The translations under genes and the position numbers were made by a program. This document shows positions 36,001-47,233 of a DNA stretch of 64,000 bases, one piece after another (positions within the stretch are counted from its first letter, which is position 1; each line of letters starts with the position of its first letter). The notes under the pieces were generated by a model that saw nothing but the letters and a program-made list of their open reading frames with translations, was not told the origin of the DNA and made no database searches. Origin of the DNA: Paracyclopina nana (taxonomy: Eukaryota > Arthropoda > Copepoda > Cyclopoida > Cyclopettidae); NCBI GenBank assembly GCA_019096065.1, contig JAGUCH010000003.1, positions 4,154,001-4,218,000 of the forward strand, written 5' to 3'.

Positions 36001-39000
36001 ATCAGGATCCTGTCTATGTTGATCCTGGGGAAATGGATCAAGTTGATCCTGGAGACCTGGATTTCGAGGCCAACTTGAATTTGGCAGGTAGCAATGAGGA
36101 CGAAGATGCCACTAACACAGTGAACTTCCAACGTGTAAGTAGTTTGGAATCAGTTTGAAATTTGTTTTGAGTTACAGCTCTTTTCCTTATTCATGTCACA
36201 GATGCCAGATGCCGATGCCGTTGGTGAAACACTTTCTGAAGACACAGATGAAGAGGAAGATATTTTCTACGATGCTGAAGAGGAAGCTGGCCAAGAGCCA
36301 ATGGAAGCCGATCCCAGAGAAGACAATGCGGTTCTCTGCCATGGTACAACTTTAAGAGATTTCAAGGAGGCATTGGCAAAGGAGAATGAGTTGGATTCGC
36401 AACGAAAAAGAAATCATGCTCTGTACGCACGATTTTTCTACTTGTGCTCAATTTTGGCTGTCACCGATAGGGCAGCAAAGGCGTTTTGGAACTTTGCTCG
36501 GTCTCTAACTGACAGGAAACTGTGTGCCTTTAAAACGATGAAGAAAAATTTTGAAAAACTCGTTCCGCCAATCAAAATGACATACGAATTTTATGACACA
36601 CTTGAAAAGAAGACTTTGCACTTTAGAGGCTCCACATTTCCACGGAAAAAGTTCCCAAGGCCTCGGTACCTGCTGATGTCAGAGTGGTCTCAAGTGAACC
36701 TGAAAGAGCTGATCAAATTCTTCAAGAGTGTGCATCCAGTTGACTTCGTATGCAAATTCAAAGGCAAAATGTATATTGATTTGTTCCTGGATGGAGTCCC
36801 ATTGGCTAAGTCATCTGATGCCCTCATGTCTGTGCTTTGTGGTCGGTTTGCACCATGCCGAATGGTATGGCCAATAGCTGTACACATCTATCGAAAAGGG
36901 AACTGTACAAGCATACTTGATTTGTGCAGCAATTTTCTAAAAGAGTGCGTGGAAGCCAATGTGATTGTAAGGCGATTCATTGGCGACAGCCCCATGAGGG
37001 CAAAGTTGAAGATGCTAAAAGGCCATAGCGGTTACTGCAGCTGTGAATTTTGCTATTGTGTAGGCAAATACCATAAAAAAGCTAAGAAGATGTCGTTCCC
37101 TCTGGACACAAGTAACTACAAAAGGCGTACGGATGCGGAATGGCGCCAGATTGCAGCTAAGATTTTAGCCAATCCTCATCTACCAGAGAAAGAAAGATTT
37201 GGTCTGACAGGTGTCTCGCCACTTTTGCAGCTCGACTACTTTGATATGGTCCGCCATTTTGTACCAGATCCGATGCACAATGTTTCGCTAGGTGTTGGCC
37301 GGCAAATGATCAAGTTACTGATGAAGACCAAGAAGGGTGAAGTCACTAATCCAGAGGGAAAAGCCATAGCAAGGAAATTCGATGCCAAATGGATTCACCA
37401 GGATCTTCCTGATGAATTTGCAAGACGCCCACGTAGTTTGAAAGCCAATCTGGTTCATCTTAAAGCCTCAGAGTTTCTCGCCATCATTTGCTGTGGTTTT
37501 ACGCACATGTATGATGCTTTATCGCTGAGCAGCCAACAATCATTGCGACGAACCTGGCTTTACTTTGCTTGGATCGTTCATGCTGCGCTTCTGCCTGACC
37601 AAATATTTAAGAAGATCATTCCTGACGACAACTTTGCTTTTCGACTCCAAAAAGAGTTTTACCGGCTTTTCCAGCAAAACTTCAAGAAAAGTGAATGTAG
37701 CTTTAATTTGCACACATTTAGCCATCTGCTAGAAATTCGAAAATTGGGCTACCTCAGTGATTTCAGTGCGATGCCATTCGAGAGCTTTTTTAGCTACCTT
37801 AAGAAGATTATAAAGCCGTATACCCTAAGCTTTGCAAAGCAAGTCCTTTTGAAGTCATTTATCTCCAACATGGGCGATCATCGCTGCAGCTACAGAGTCC
37901 GAATGCAATCCAAAGCCAAAAAGCGTGCAATTAACAATTTAGTTGTCACAGAAGATGGTCTCTTTTATTATGTGCACAGCTTCACCAAAACTCATTTCAA
38001 ATGCTCTCAGGTGATCACCAAGCCTTTTGTAACTCCAGAAGCCCCGGAACTTGATTGGAGCCAAGTTCTAGTCAAGCAAGTTGACTACCTTGATAATGAG
38101 CTCGTAGACATCCCAAGAGAAAAAATGCTTTGTAAGGCAATTGTGGCCAATGATGTGCTCATTTCGGTGCCGAACGACGTGTATTTCACCTAAGAAATAA
38201 AATTATGAACAAGTTAACAGGAAGCAATGAGGAAATATTCCACTAATAAATAGATTGAGCCATATCAAAATGCAAAGTGGGGTAGTGGTGTCTTTCAAAG
38301 CTGTTTCGAAGCTTATAGGATTAGAAAACAAAATAATTTATAATTATGGTTCAAAATAAAAACGAAACTTGTTTTGCATTCGCAAATTGAAGTTTTGTAA
38401 AAAAAAATTATCCATGACCTCGAACAAATTTTCATGAACAACTTTGAAAGTACTTTGAAAGTTGTCAAATGTCTGTTTTCAAAAGTCACTTTCATGAAAG
38501 TCACTTCGAACAAATTTCAAAGTTACTTTTGACAACTTTCAAATAACAACTTTCAAAAAAGCCAAAAAGATGTTACTGAAAGTGACTTTCACCCGTAGCC
38601 ATTTCCGAAAAAGGGTTCGCTGGGTAGTAATCTAATTGGATTCTCTAAGGAATCTCAATGGATTCTCTTAGGAATCTCGGTGGATTCTCTAAGTAATCTC
38701 AGTGGATTCTCTTAGGAATCTCGGTGGATTCTCTAAGTAATCTCAGTGGATTCTCTTAGGAATCTCAGTTGAGTCACAGGCTTGTCTCAGTGGAGCCTCA
38801 GAAAGGTCTGAATAGAGTCTCAGTTAGATCTTAAAAGAGTTTCAATATGGTCTCAGTATAGTCTCAACAAGGCCTCAGTAGAGCCTCAGTAAGGTCACAG
38901 TAGAGCCTCACAAGTCTCAGCAAAGTCTCTATAGTGTCTGAGCAGAGCATCAGTAGAATAGTTATTAGTTGTCTTAGTAGAAGTAGAGTCACAGTTGATT

Positions 39001-42000
39001 GTCGAAATAGAGTTTAGAACAATAAGATTGATTTTGTAAGGTCTCAGTACATTCTAGGTTAGGCCATAAGCAAGAAAAGAAAAGGTTCAACTTTGTAAAT
39101 TGATGAGGTTATTTTATTAAGTTGTTTTAGCTTGGTTTTAGCAAGGACAAAGAAATTCGCCCATAGTCTGAATTGAGACTTTAAGGCTAAGACAGTTGAG
39201 AATAAGCACTGCCAATATGTTATTAAAGGAAACTCACTTGAGTCGATATCAGCTGAATTTGTGATGAGTTATATGCTAATGTCAAGACTGGTAACCAAGC
39301 CAATAAACGTATATACCTAACCTTTTGAAGGACGATCTTCTTCTAAGGCTGGCTTTTCTTTTCAAATATCAGCTTTAGTAAGCAAGTACGATATTTTTTA
39401 TATTGCTACGTTGCTGCACAGTTAAGTGAACCTTCAAAAGGAATTTTGCAAAGAAAGACTGCTTATATAGAATATCTCGCAAAAAGTTGGCCTTCGCATA
39501 GCTGCTGCCAGTAATAAGTGTTATCGGTGGCCATCTAGACAAAATGGCCATGGACCTTTTTTGTGTTTTACTGGCCCACTTCACGCCATTATTTGCCCTG
39601 ATCCAGAGCTTGGCTGAATTTCGATCGCGGCTTTCCTTTTTTACATTTCTTCCATAATACATAATAAAGTAGCCAATTCAATTTTCTGGCATATCCTTTA
39701 CATTCAGAATTCCCAAGTAGAATGAAAGCAGCATGGAAAACAGGTCTTATTGGTATATCAAGAACCTATGAATGCTACTGACCGTGAAAAATATCAATAC
39801 AATTTTTTCACGGTCATAATTCTAGGTGTAATAGCTAAATAACATTTCATAAAGAATCCGATAAAAATTATCAGGTAAATGCTTGTGAAATTATCGTTAA
39901 GCTATATCAGATTTCTATCAATGAGCTAAGAAGATAATTTTGGCAAACAAGGTTGGAAAGATTCGAATGCAATTTTTTGCAGTTCTCATTGAATCCGTCT
40001 GTCCAAGCCAGCTTATTCAGCAAAAGCAGAATGTGATCAGTCTTTATTCACCTGAAAGCCTCTTTGAGCATTTTCACGCTTTCCGGTTCTCTCATTCGAG
40101 TCTTCATCACAGCGAGAAATTCATGCCACTCCACTTCTCCATTTTGGTCAGTGTCCAAATCCTCGAGGAGGTCTTTGAGGTCGGCCTCACTGAGCACATT
40201 GCCCATGGCCTTTTCCACCTCTTTTCGGCTCAGCCTCCCATCTCCATCCAGGTCTAGTTGAGCAAACGCTTCTTGAAGGCTGAAAAACATGGGAATTACC
40301 CCAGGTGGTTATAGAAGTATTGGGCATGCAATATCAGGTGAATAATTAATGACCCAACTACCATAAACACTAAATATCTTCGGGGCCGGCAGAGCAGTAA
40401 TCGATTTTCTCTTTCAGTGCAAATGTTTTCAGGTTGTTGTAATGCAGCGTTCTTGCATTACCGTAATGGCTTGTTTTTGCGGGAAAAGTACAACGCACCT
40501 TCTCACATGTCATTTCTTGAGTTTATCTTTTGCCGTTGCCAGAAAGAAAAAGTTGAGCTTTTTGAACTTTTGTGCAATTTTCCCCGTTTTGTGAGCTCGT
40601 TCTCCTCACCCATTTTAGAGGCCCATAATCCAAGCAAGGCTTGTGTTTTCATGTCTAAGCTTTTGCAATAAAACTGCTCTAGCACACTTAAGAGAGAAAT
40701 TGCTCAGGCAAACTATAAAAGTAATTACCTATATAGTACTATATAGAATATTGTTTGTGTGCTCTCACTTTGAGCTCTCATGGTCTCTTGAGAAATCTAG
40801 CAAAAATTGTGGCTCAATTGAACAGGCAGGAGCTTTCTCACAGTTCCTTTTTTTTACTAAATATACTATACTTTTGCAGCCCTTTTCATCCTTCTCAATG
40901 ATCAGATTGACATGTTATTGATGACATCTTGACCTGCCATAAATGTTTTATTTTTTCCCTGGCCTTTCTCCCAAAAATCTACCTCCTATTGTGACTGGTG
41001 AAGAAAGAAATATCTATAGCAATGGGCTCACAACAGGAAAGATTCTCATTCTGGTGAAAAATGAGGCATGACTGTGGGAGGTAAAGGAAGAAAGGCCACA
41101 AACTAGTTATCTTTGTACCTTTTAGCATTTGGTTTTTGCTTTTTGCTGACTGTTCATCTTAGTAAATCTATAGTTGCCTTGGGAGCAACTATGCACTTTT
41201 TTTAACAGCATTTGGTGATCAGCAGTAAAGCCACTTTACAAAGATATCCATTATAAAAAAGATATAACTTTCAAACTATTAAATCATATCAGACATTAAT
41301 ACACTGTAACCGTAAGCTGTTTTGCTTAAAGAAGATCAACTTTAAAAGTCTGGGATCATCCCTTTCAAAACAAAACGTGGCAGATTTCAGCAACAGACGG
41401 TAGCAGTGCTTTCTGAAAGTGATGGCTCACTGGAAAGCAAGTTCACTTAAAAGTACGTTTTTTCAAAAGGTAACAGCCACGGGTGAATTTTAAAAGTTGA
41501 TTGAAGTGCCTCTAGCATTTGAAATGCCACCAATTGTTGGAAAATCAATACACCACCTTGGGAGAAGGCTGGCAAGGCTCCAACTGGTATGGCTGCCAAA
41601 AACATCCATTCTCAGTTTCCCATTGAACTTTGCTCACCTATAGATTTCCTCCTGAGTGAAGCTGGATTCTTGGCGGAGTAATTTTGTGGTCTCTTCAATT
41701 GGATTAGAAGAAGTGGGTGCCGCAGCAGTAGTTGCTGCCTCTTCTAAAACGAGATGTGGAGGCTGCTTGAGGTCGCCATTATAGCTGACAGGTTTGACTG
41801 GAGATGGAGAATTCCTGAGGCCTGCAGAGTGCATTCCACTCTGAATGCTCAGGGAATTCTGTTTGCTTCGAGGATGAATTCGCATGTTGTAGATGGAATC
41901 AGCTATGGACATGGTGTCTTCACAAATGGTGACCTGGAAATCAAAAGACATGTACTCTTCTGGCATGACATTTGATCAGCAGCTTACTGCGAGAATTAAG

Positions 42001-45000
42001 CAATTGATAATGTGTTTTAAAAGGAGGACGCTAGATCACTTTCTTGCAAAGATCAGCCTGCAAAAGGCCAAATGCAGCAAGCATGCATAGAAAATAAACG
42101 TTGCATGCCAATCTCTACTTGAGTATTCATGATCTCCACAGATTGCTGGTATTCTAGAAATGGTTTCCAATATAAATTCCAGAATATGCACCACCAACAC
42201 TATTTGCATATATGTATAATTATGCATCAAAGTTTTAATTAGCAATCATTCTATCAAACTCGATTTTTTGCTTCCAAACCGCTCTAGATCAGACTGTTTT
42301 TCACAATGATCTCATCCCTGCATTTTGGGAAGTGAAAACGTTTCCAAAAAATTTTTGTGAAGCCCTCTTTTGGGCTTTTCATGAGCTTGGACAAGGATGT
42401 GGCTGGGTTGCCCATTTGACCCTAGCATATTCATGGAAGATTCAGAGCGCTCACCTGACGTCGAAGGCGATGAGCCCTGGATGAAGGCTGGTGGCAAAGG
42501 CCATGATTAGACCTCGGCCTCTCCTGCTGCTGCAGCTGTTGAGCCTCATTGGCAGCGTTTTCGATTTCCAAATTGGCCTCCAAGGTCTCCTCATCACCCT
42601 CTTCATTAATGGAGAGCGCCATTGGAGATTTGGAACGCGAGGCTAATTTGGAGGCTGAGGAAGACAAATGGTTGAAGCTGCTGTCGAGAAAGTAGCGGTT
42701 GCTTCCGCTACATCCGTAATGGACACCTAAGCTGGCCGGAGCGGCTGGAAGGCTGGACTGTCTTGGAAGTACGGACCGTTGGTAGTTATGCTTATTCACA
42801 GTGGGCACACTCATGCCGCCACCAAGGCGGCCATTGCTGACAAGATTTCCATTGCTGGAAAGCTAAAGCCGATCATTATTTTAATTTAGTCAGCCCTTGA
42901 AAAATGCTACATAACTTGAGCTAAACGGTGGAGTTAGCCCATGGCAATGAACTGCCAGCAACACTAAGTTTTTCATTGTCAACCACGTTTGCTGCAACAG
43001 CTAAGGTCAACCCACAATCCGATTTTCGCTATTTTTGCGTATTTTCAGGTTTTCTTTGCTGACCTACTCTATACTTTGTAGTGGACTGCAGCTGATTACT
43101 CTGTTTAAAGGTAAGTAACGCAAATGATGAGTCAATACCGGCCAGCTGTTTATAAGTTCTAACATCTCATGATAAAAAAAGACTTTTGTCATGCTCATAT
43201 TTATGGAGGAACAGGAATGGTTTTTTGTTCCTTTAGAATATTTTATAGATTTCGTCCTGAATCAGCTTGACCCAGCATCTGAGTTACTTGCCTACTCCAC
43301 AGCTTTAGCTCTGTTCTCAACCAGTTTATTCAAGGCCCGAAATAAGCCCCGAACAAGAAACAAAATTACATTGATTTCGTGGGCCCGCGAATTTTCCCAT
43401 TTTGCTCATGTCAACGCACATTTATTAAACTCTGTCCAATCTAACTGTCTAAGTAGCGAAAAATGTACCACGCAGACCTTTTTTGAAAGACCGTGTTCGA
43501 TGTTTATTTACGTTTTTGTTTACTTTTCGCTCATTTTTTTGCTGCTGCTACTGGGTAAAGGCCAAAAGTTTTTGCGGTTTATTTTTCGTATCCGCACATG
43601 GAAAGATCCTAATGTGGACTGTCATGTTATTAAACCAAACTGTAGTACATTGGTTATTCTTGGACTTCCTTATGTAGTTGGAGGGCTACATAACGCAAGG
43701 ATCAATCAATATTTTTGAATTCTAAATAAGCAACTACATAATCGCATGTCTCAAAAGACCAACAACATTAACGAATGACGTCATTATCTCAGCTTGGAAA
43801 GCTCTGGAATGCCTCTATTTTTACTCGAAAGTGCAAGGCCATCATGAATAAGAAGAAGCTTGGACACAAAGGATTCTTCAATTTGGAAAGAGGCCAAGCT
43901 ATGATTAAACTCATCAGAGCCAATGCCTATTGAATATTCAATACCTGTCAATTTCCTCCTCGTTAGTGAATCTGTCTGATTTTTCCCAGAGGATGGACGT
44001 CACGATAAAATTAAGGCTCGTTGTGCAGAAACCAAAGTAGATAAACCTGCCATTTCTCGAGCGTTTGGTACCATTAGCAAGCTAATTCTAGCTTCTCACT
44101 GGGAATGGTGCACTTTCTAATGGAGCACATAGTTAAGCTAGAGAGTAATTGGCTTGCTTTGCTGTTAAAAGTCAGCTCGTTCTTTTTCTTCGATCTGTCA
44201 AAGCTAATGCTAACAAATGGGCTCTTAAGAAAGCCCGTTTTTAATTTGCTCATAACAATACAGTACGTACATGAACCATTAGTTAGCCTATTTTGCCACA
44301 AAAAAAAAGTCAGCTTGTCCTTATTCTTTGACGCATCATGGCAAACTAATGTACACATTAATCAACTCATTTCTTATTTAGAGGAGAGCTGTGAATTTTT
44401 CTAGAACTGTTGCATGTAAAATAAGAGCTAAGCATAAATGATCCCACTTGGCAATGCATTGCAAGGCTGATTTTCTTCATCTTTCGATCTGCAGACAGGC
44501 TAATTTTGACAAAGTACTTTCTGTGATGAACACTAATGGATTACTTGCTAATGCATTGACAAATAACTGGATTTAGCTCTCAAAAAAGCCAGCTCATCCT
44601 TGTTCTTTGAACTATCATAGATTGAGTCAACAAAGGGCCTCAAGAGTAAACAAGTTTCTTTCTTGAGTGAAGATACCAAGGTTTCCTTCTCATGCTAAAT
44701 GAATGGGTTAATAACTGGACCTTTAGCTAATTGAACCCATTCCTTATTTTCGGCATGTTCTTATAGAATACACTTGGCCTTGACATTGGCCTGAAATATC
44801 ATAGCTGCAAAGACAAAGGATATATCAGTAACTTGTTTCACATTTAACATTTCTATGTGATACATGCAGTATTTTTTTAGGGAAAAACACTCCGCCAGGA
44901 AAATCTTAAGTCGGGCCATGAATTATTTTGAATGGACTAGCTGGGGTTGCAAAAAAAATGCTTTCTAATTTCGGTTCGTGCAGGCAATAGAAACCTATTT

Positions 45001-45493
45001 CTCCGGATTTCTTACAACTGGGTGAATTGAAAGTCAGAAAATTAGCTTCTATTGGCTGACAAATTTAAATGAGGGTTAAAGGGAGCAAAACCAAACGAAC
45101 CATCACATGTTGAGCTGATTGGACGCTGCTTGGCCTACTGGTTCGGTATGTTTGCCTTGCCCTTCTGGCATGCACACTTGTCATGGCCAGGGATGCAAAA
45201 GGAGCACTATTAACAAGTCCCAAAGAGCTGACCGATCCCTCTGGTGAATCCAGATCAACTGAGCTGATCAATGGGCATGGGAAAACGTTGGAAAACTGCC
45301 TTTGGGGCTTCTTGAGGGTCTTCTTTGCATTTGGGCTGAGACTGCTAAAGAATTTCGGCCTTTTCCTTGGCTGGGTTGGTGGTGGCGAGGGCGGCCCATT
45401 GTTGAGCTCACATTTCGACCCCAACACGGCCATGTTGATAATTTCGTCTGCTTTCTTGATGTCGTCGAGGCCCATCTCCGTTATGGACGACAT
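30087..45493 (-). CDS. EF-hand calcium-binding protein with long N-terminus and CaaX end
   Basis: Five minus-strand exons with matching phases: 45493-45107, 42862-42455, 41933-41638, 40279-40052, 30327-30087; 519 residues. Residues 1-360 are Ser/Pro/Gln-rich with no known domain. The C-terminal 156 residues resemble calmodulin: FTQEEIYSLQEAFAQLD, EF loop 1 DLDGDGRLSRKE (373-384), loop 2 DTDQNGEVEWHE (406-417), a degenerate loop 3 (ADTSDGVMTADQ), and loop 4 DSDNDGKIQMDD. The protein ends CAIL, a CaaX box whose final Leu predicts geranylgeranylation and hence membrane attachment. The last intron (30328-40051, 9.7 kb) contains an 8-kb transposon. I do not recognise a named orthologue. Confidence 0.82.
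30430..30628. repeat. minisatellite, left part
   Basis: Degenerate units of about 22 bp related to GGATTCTCTTAGGAATCTCA, interrupted by the transposon and continuing at 38627. Confidence 0.75.
30630..30651 (+). repeat. left terminal inverted repeat of the 8-kb transposon
   Basis: Twenty-two bases identical to the inverse of 38603-38624. Confidence 0.9.
30760..30930. repeat. left subterminal GAAAGTTGT motifs
   Basis: Exact copies start at 30782, 30803, 30814 and 30914, with further near-copies. Probable binding sites for an element-encoded protein. Confidence 0.65.
31313..34744 (-). CDS. transposon accessory protein of unknown family
   Basis: Nine minus-strand exons: 34744-34462, 34388-34021, 33966-33397, 33340-33080, 33025-32682, 32624-32354, 32263-32024 (or from 32294), 31968-31687, 31492-31313; about 932 residues. 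Most introns are only 54 to 59 bp. No known domain was recognised. Visible features are a Lys/Ala-rich helix at about 33620-33760 (EKAAKSAEKAAKKAEAAAKK), Ser/Pro-rich segments with KTPAKSP-type repeats, a central globular part (FLPSHWMGPGFDVLLASHYF) and an acidic stretch (DDADEEEDDDENDGDDD) near the end. The exon 6/7 junction is out of frame if the obvious acceptor (after 32295) is used; an AG at 32264 restores frame. It may be the element's DNA-binding partner, like TnpA of En/Spm; that is inference. Confidence 0.7.
34745..35253. promoter_or_regulatory. divergent promoter region inside the transposon
   Basis: Lies between the two element genes, read in opposite directions. It contains three exact copies of the subterminal motif (34957, 34978, 34989), so the protein that binds the ends may also control transcription. 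A TATA box was not identified. Confidence 0.45.
35254..38193 (+). CDS. Transposase_21-like DDE transposase, possible early stop
   Basis: Three exons: 35254-35414, 35471-36134, 36202-38193. If read from 35254 the 11th codon is TAG (35284), and the sequence after it (NKARQARYRQKRKEAVRKL) is a convincing basic region. The next ATG in frame is at 35350 and gives 906 residues. Exon 2 is highly acidic. The catalytic region has YIDLFLDGVPLAKSS (Asp at 36778 and 36790), FIGDSPMRAKLKMLKGHSG, a CSCEFC cluster, FVPDPMHNVSLGV (Asp 37267) and AMPFESFFSYLKK (Glu 37780). This order matches the CACTA-type transposase_21 family found in animals and plants. An AATAAA follows the stop at about 38198. Exon 3 is intact, so activity from the downstream ATG is possible. 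Confidence 0.82.
38430..38560. repeat. right subterminal GAAAGTTGT motifs
   Basis: Exact copies in either orientation at 38457, 38532 and 38546, plus close variants at 38438 and 38447. Confidence 0.65.
38603..38624 (-). repeat. right terminal inverted repeat of the 8-kb transposon
   Basis: Inverse of 30630-30651 without mismatch; similarity fades after about 25 bases. Confidence 0.9.
38627..38960. repeat. minisatellite, right part
   Basis: About six units of 22 bp alternating GGATTCTCTTAGGAATC and GGATTCTCTAAGTAATC types, grading into shorter units built on GTCTCAGTA / GCCTCAGTA. Units contain GATTC and GAATC in inverted order and could form small hairpins. Confidence 0.8.
38961..40051. other. 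EF-hand gene intron right of the transposon
   Basis: No gene or clear repeat seen. Confidence 0.4.
40280..41637. other. EF-hand gene intron
   Basis: No gene seen; short ORFs only. Confidence 0.4.
42863..45106. other. EF-hand gene first intron
   Basis: Contains a 175-codon plus-strand ORF at 43191-43718 with one strong hydrophobic segment (MFIYVFVYFSLIFLLLLLGK) but no family match, a perfect TGACGTCA at 43776-43783, and diverged direct repeats between 44168 and 44620. The ORF is not called as a gene. Confidence 0.35.
44168..44620 (+). repeat. three diverged direct repeats
   Basis: Segments starting AAAGTCAGCTCGTTCTTTTT (44168), AAAGTCAGCTTGTCCTTATT (44308) and AAAGCCAGCTCATCCTTGTT (44584) share a core followed by similar TTTGA/CTAATG sequence. 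Confidence 0.5.
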
Positions 45494-46106
45494 CCTGCAA
45501 AAAAGGGGCTATTTTAGTAACTTGCTTCTCCCTTTTTTCTTGCCAACTTTGACTTTCTTCTGCATTCTTAATGGCAGCAGAATTTCCTTCGCGAGACTTT
45601 TTATATTTCATGGCTCTGCCATGTTAGCTCAGGTTTGCTCAGAAAGCCTGGCTGAGTCATCTAATATTAAATTACGTAAGCGTGATTTTAATTTAGGAGT
45701 CAAGTGGAAAAACCAATACCTGCTGACTTTAAAAAAATCACTTTTTCGGTAAAGAATCCAGTGGAATTTGCTTCAGTGAAGGTTGAACTTGAATTAAGCT
45801 AGCTTGTTTTCAACTTGTCATGACTCTGCCTTAATGTGAAAGTGCGTAAACCAATTCAAAAGTTCTCTATGAAATCTAAGAAACTTAATTTTTTTAGAAA
45901 AAAAACGGATGTACTTAGATATGCATACCCTTGTGCATACCTTTATTTTGCGAGCATTGAAAAATTTTCCTTCCAAGTCTTTACGTACACAACATTCAGA
46001 GTTGCATATTGAATTGTGAGACCGCAAAAGTTGGCCATTTGGTGCAGTAAGTAGATCAAAAGTTAGAGGCGCGCCAGTAAAAATGCATTTATTACAGCTT
46101 ACTGTA
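45494..46106. promoter_or_regulatory. upstream region of the EF-hand gene
   Basis: About 600 bp between the EF-hand start codon and the 46.1-kb mobile element, so it should hold the promoter. No specific motif identified. Confidence 0.35.
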
Positions 46107-47233
46107 CTGTAAAAAGTCCGCGATGTGAAATGTCCAGATAAAAAAGTCCGGTTGCAAAAAGTCCAGATACTAAAAGTCCGCTCATATAAAGACCAGATAT
46201 CAAAAGTCCTTTTATGTGAAGACTGGATGTCTAAAGTCCCAATTTTTATAAAAGACCATAAATACAATAATATGAACCTTAATACAAGTAGATTAAAAAG
46301 TTTATCTATATCTTCTTGTGATTCTAATTTTAACTCTTGGATTGTGTTCTGCTCAAGGGAATATCAAATGGTACTGATGCAATCATTTGAGGGATGAGAT
46401 TCTAAAGGATCCTATTAAATCTTTAATGAAGATCTATGAAGCCTTAAGACTTGAATTTGTGGAAAGGCTGACCCCCCAAAATTTTTTTTTACTAATTATT
46501 AGTTTATTAATCCCCATTACCAGTCCATTAGGCCATTACCAGTCCATAAGGCCACTGAACTTGAACAGGGAACTGAAGATACATCGGACTTCAGCCTTGT
46601 TTTACAAAGTAGCCAATTACCAATTGAACAAAGTCAGAAAAAGCGAATAAATACAGAAGACTCTTTCATTGATAATTCAAACATTATTCAATCAAAGCAG
46701 CGTCGGTAACTTTGTTTCACAAATTAAATGCATGCATTACCCAACCAGACAAACGGCCTGTATTTTCTCAGTCGTTTATCCATTTCAAAAATTTTTTTAG
46801 GATTTTTCGAAAATTTTTATTAAAATCATATTCCTTGTAGTATTTGACTATATAATATCATATTTATTAATGATTTTTATTATTATTTTTGGAGATATGA
46901 TTTTTTAAAAATCTTTGTTTCACTCAATTTTGACCCATAAATAAACTGTTTTGTTTAAGGTTTCATTAACTTTTTTCCTTATCCTTATTGACTGTAACGT
47001 TATACTAAATGAGAAAATCATGATTTTTTAATAATATTAATGATTTTTTAAATAAGTATTTGTTGTGTATTTAATTAGTATTTTTGTATGTGACTATACC
47101 TATAATCTTGTTATATCTTAATCAGTACAGACCTTCATGTTTACCTAATAAAATTTTATAATTGATTTTAGTAGTAAAGGGATTTAACATTGATATAGAA
47201 ATTAGTATTATTTCTTAATACCTATGTTGTGAA

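Larger units (their letters stand above)
30630..38624 (+). mobile_element. two-gene DNA transposon, Transposase_21/CACTA-type
   Basis: Terminal inverted repeats begin CCCAGCGAACCCTTTTTCGG at 30630 and the inverse ends at 38624; the first 22 bases match exactly. The element is 7,995 bp. Flanking TA at 30627-30628 and 38625-38626 is a likely 2-bp target duplication (or TAT/TAG with one change). Removing the element and one copy restores a unit of the surrounding minisatellite at its normal length. Inside are a plus-strand transposase gene (35254-38193) and a nine-exon minus-strand gene (31313-34744), transcribed divergently from about 34.8-35.2 kb. Both subterminal regions carry copies of GAAAGTTGT. 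Confidence 0.88.

Noticed and set aside
38627-38960. CRISPR-like array
   Set aside because: Repeats are contiguous and degenerate without spacers; it is a minisatellite in an animal genome.
43191-43718. 175-codon plus-strand ORF as a nested membrane protein gene
   Set aside because: Only one hydrophobic segment, no recognisable family, and lies in a large AT-rich intron; chance is as likely.
46387-46650. Intact transposase of the 46-50 kb element
   Set aside because: The open frame is 87 codons with at most a short transposase-like segment; the element was called non-autonomous.
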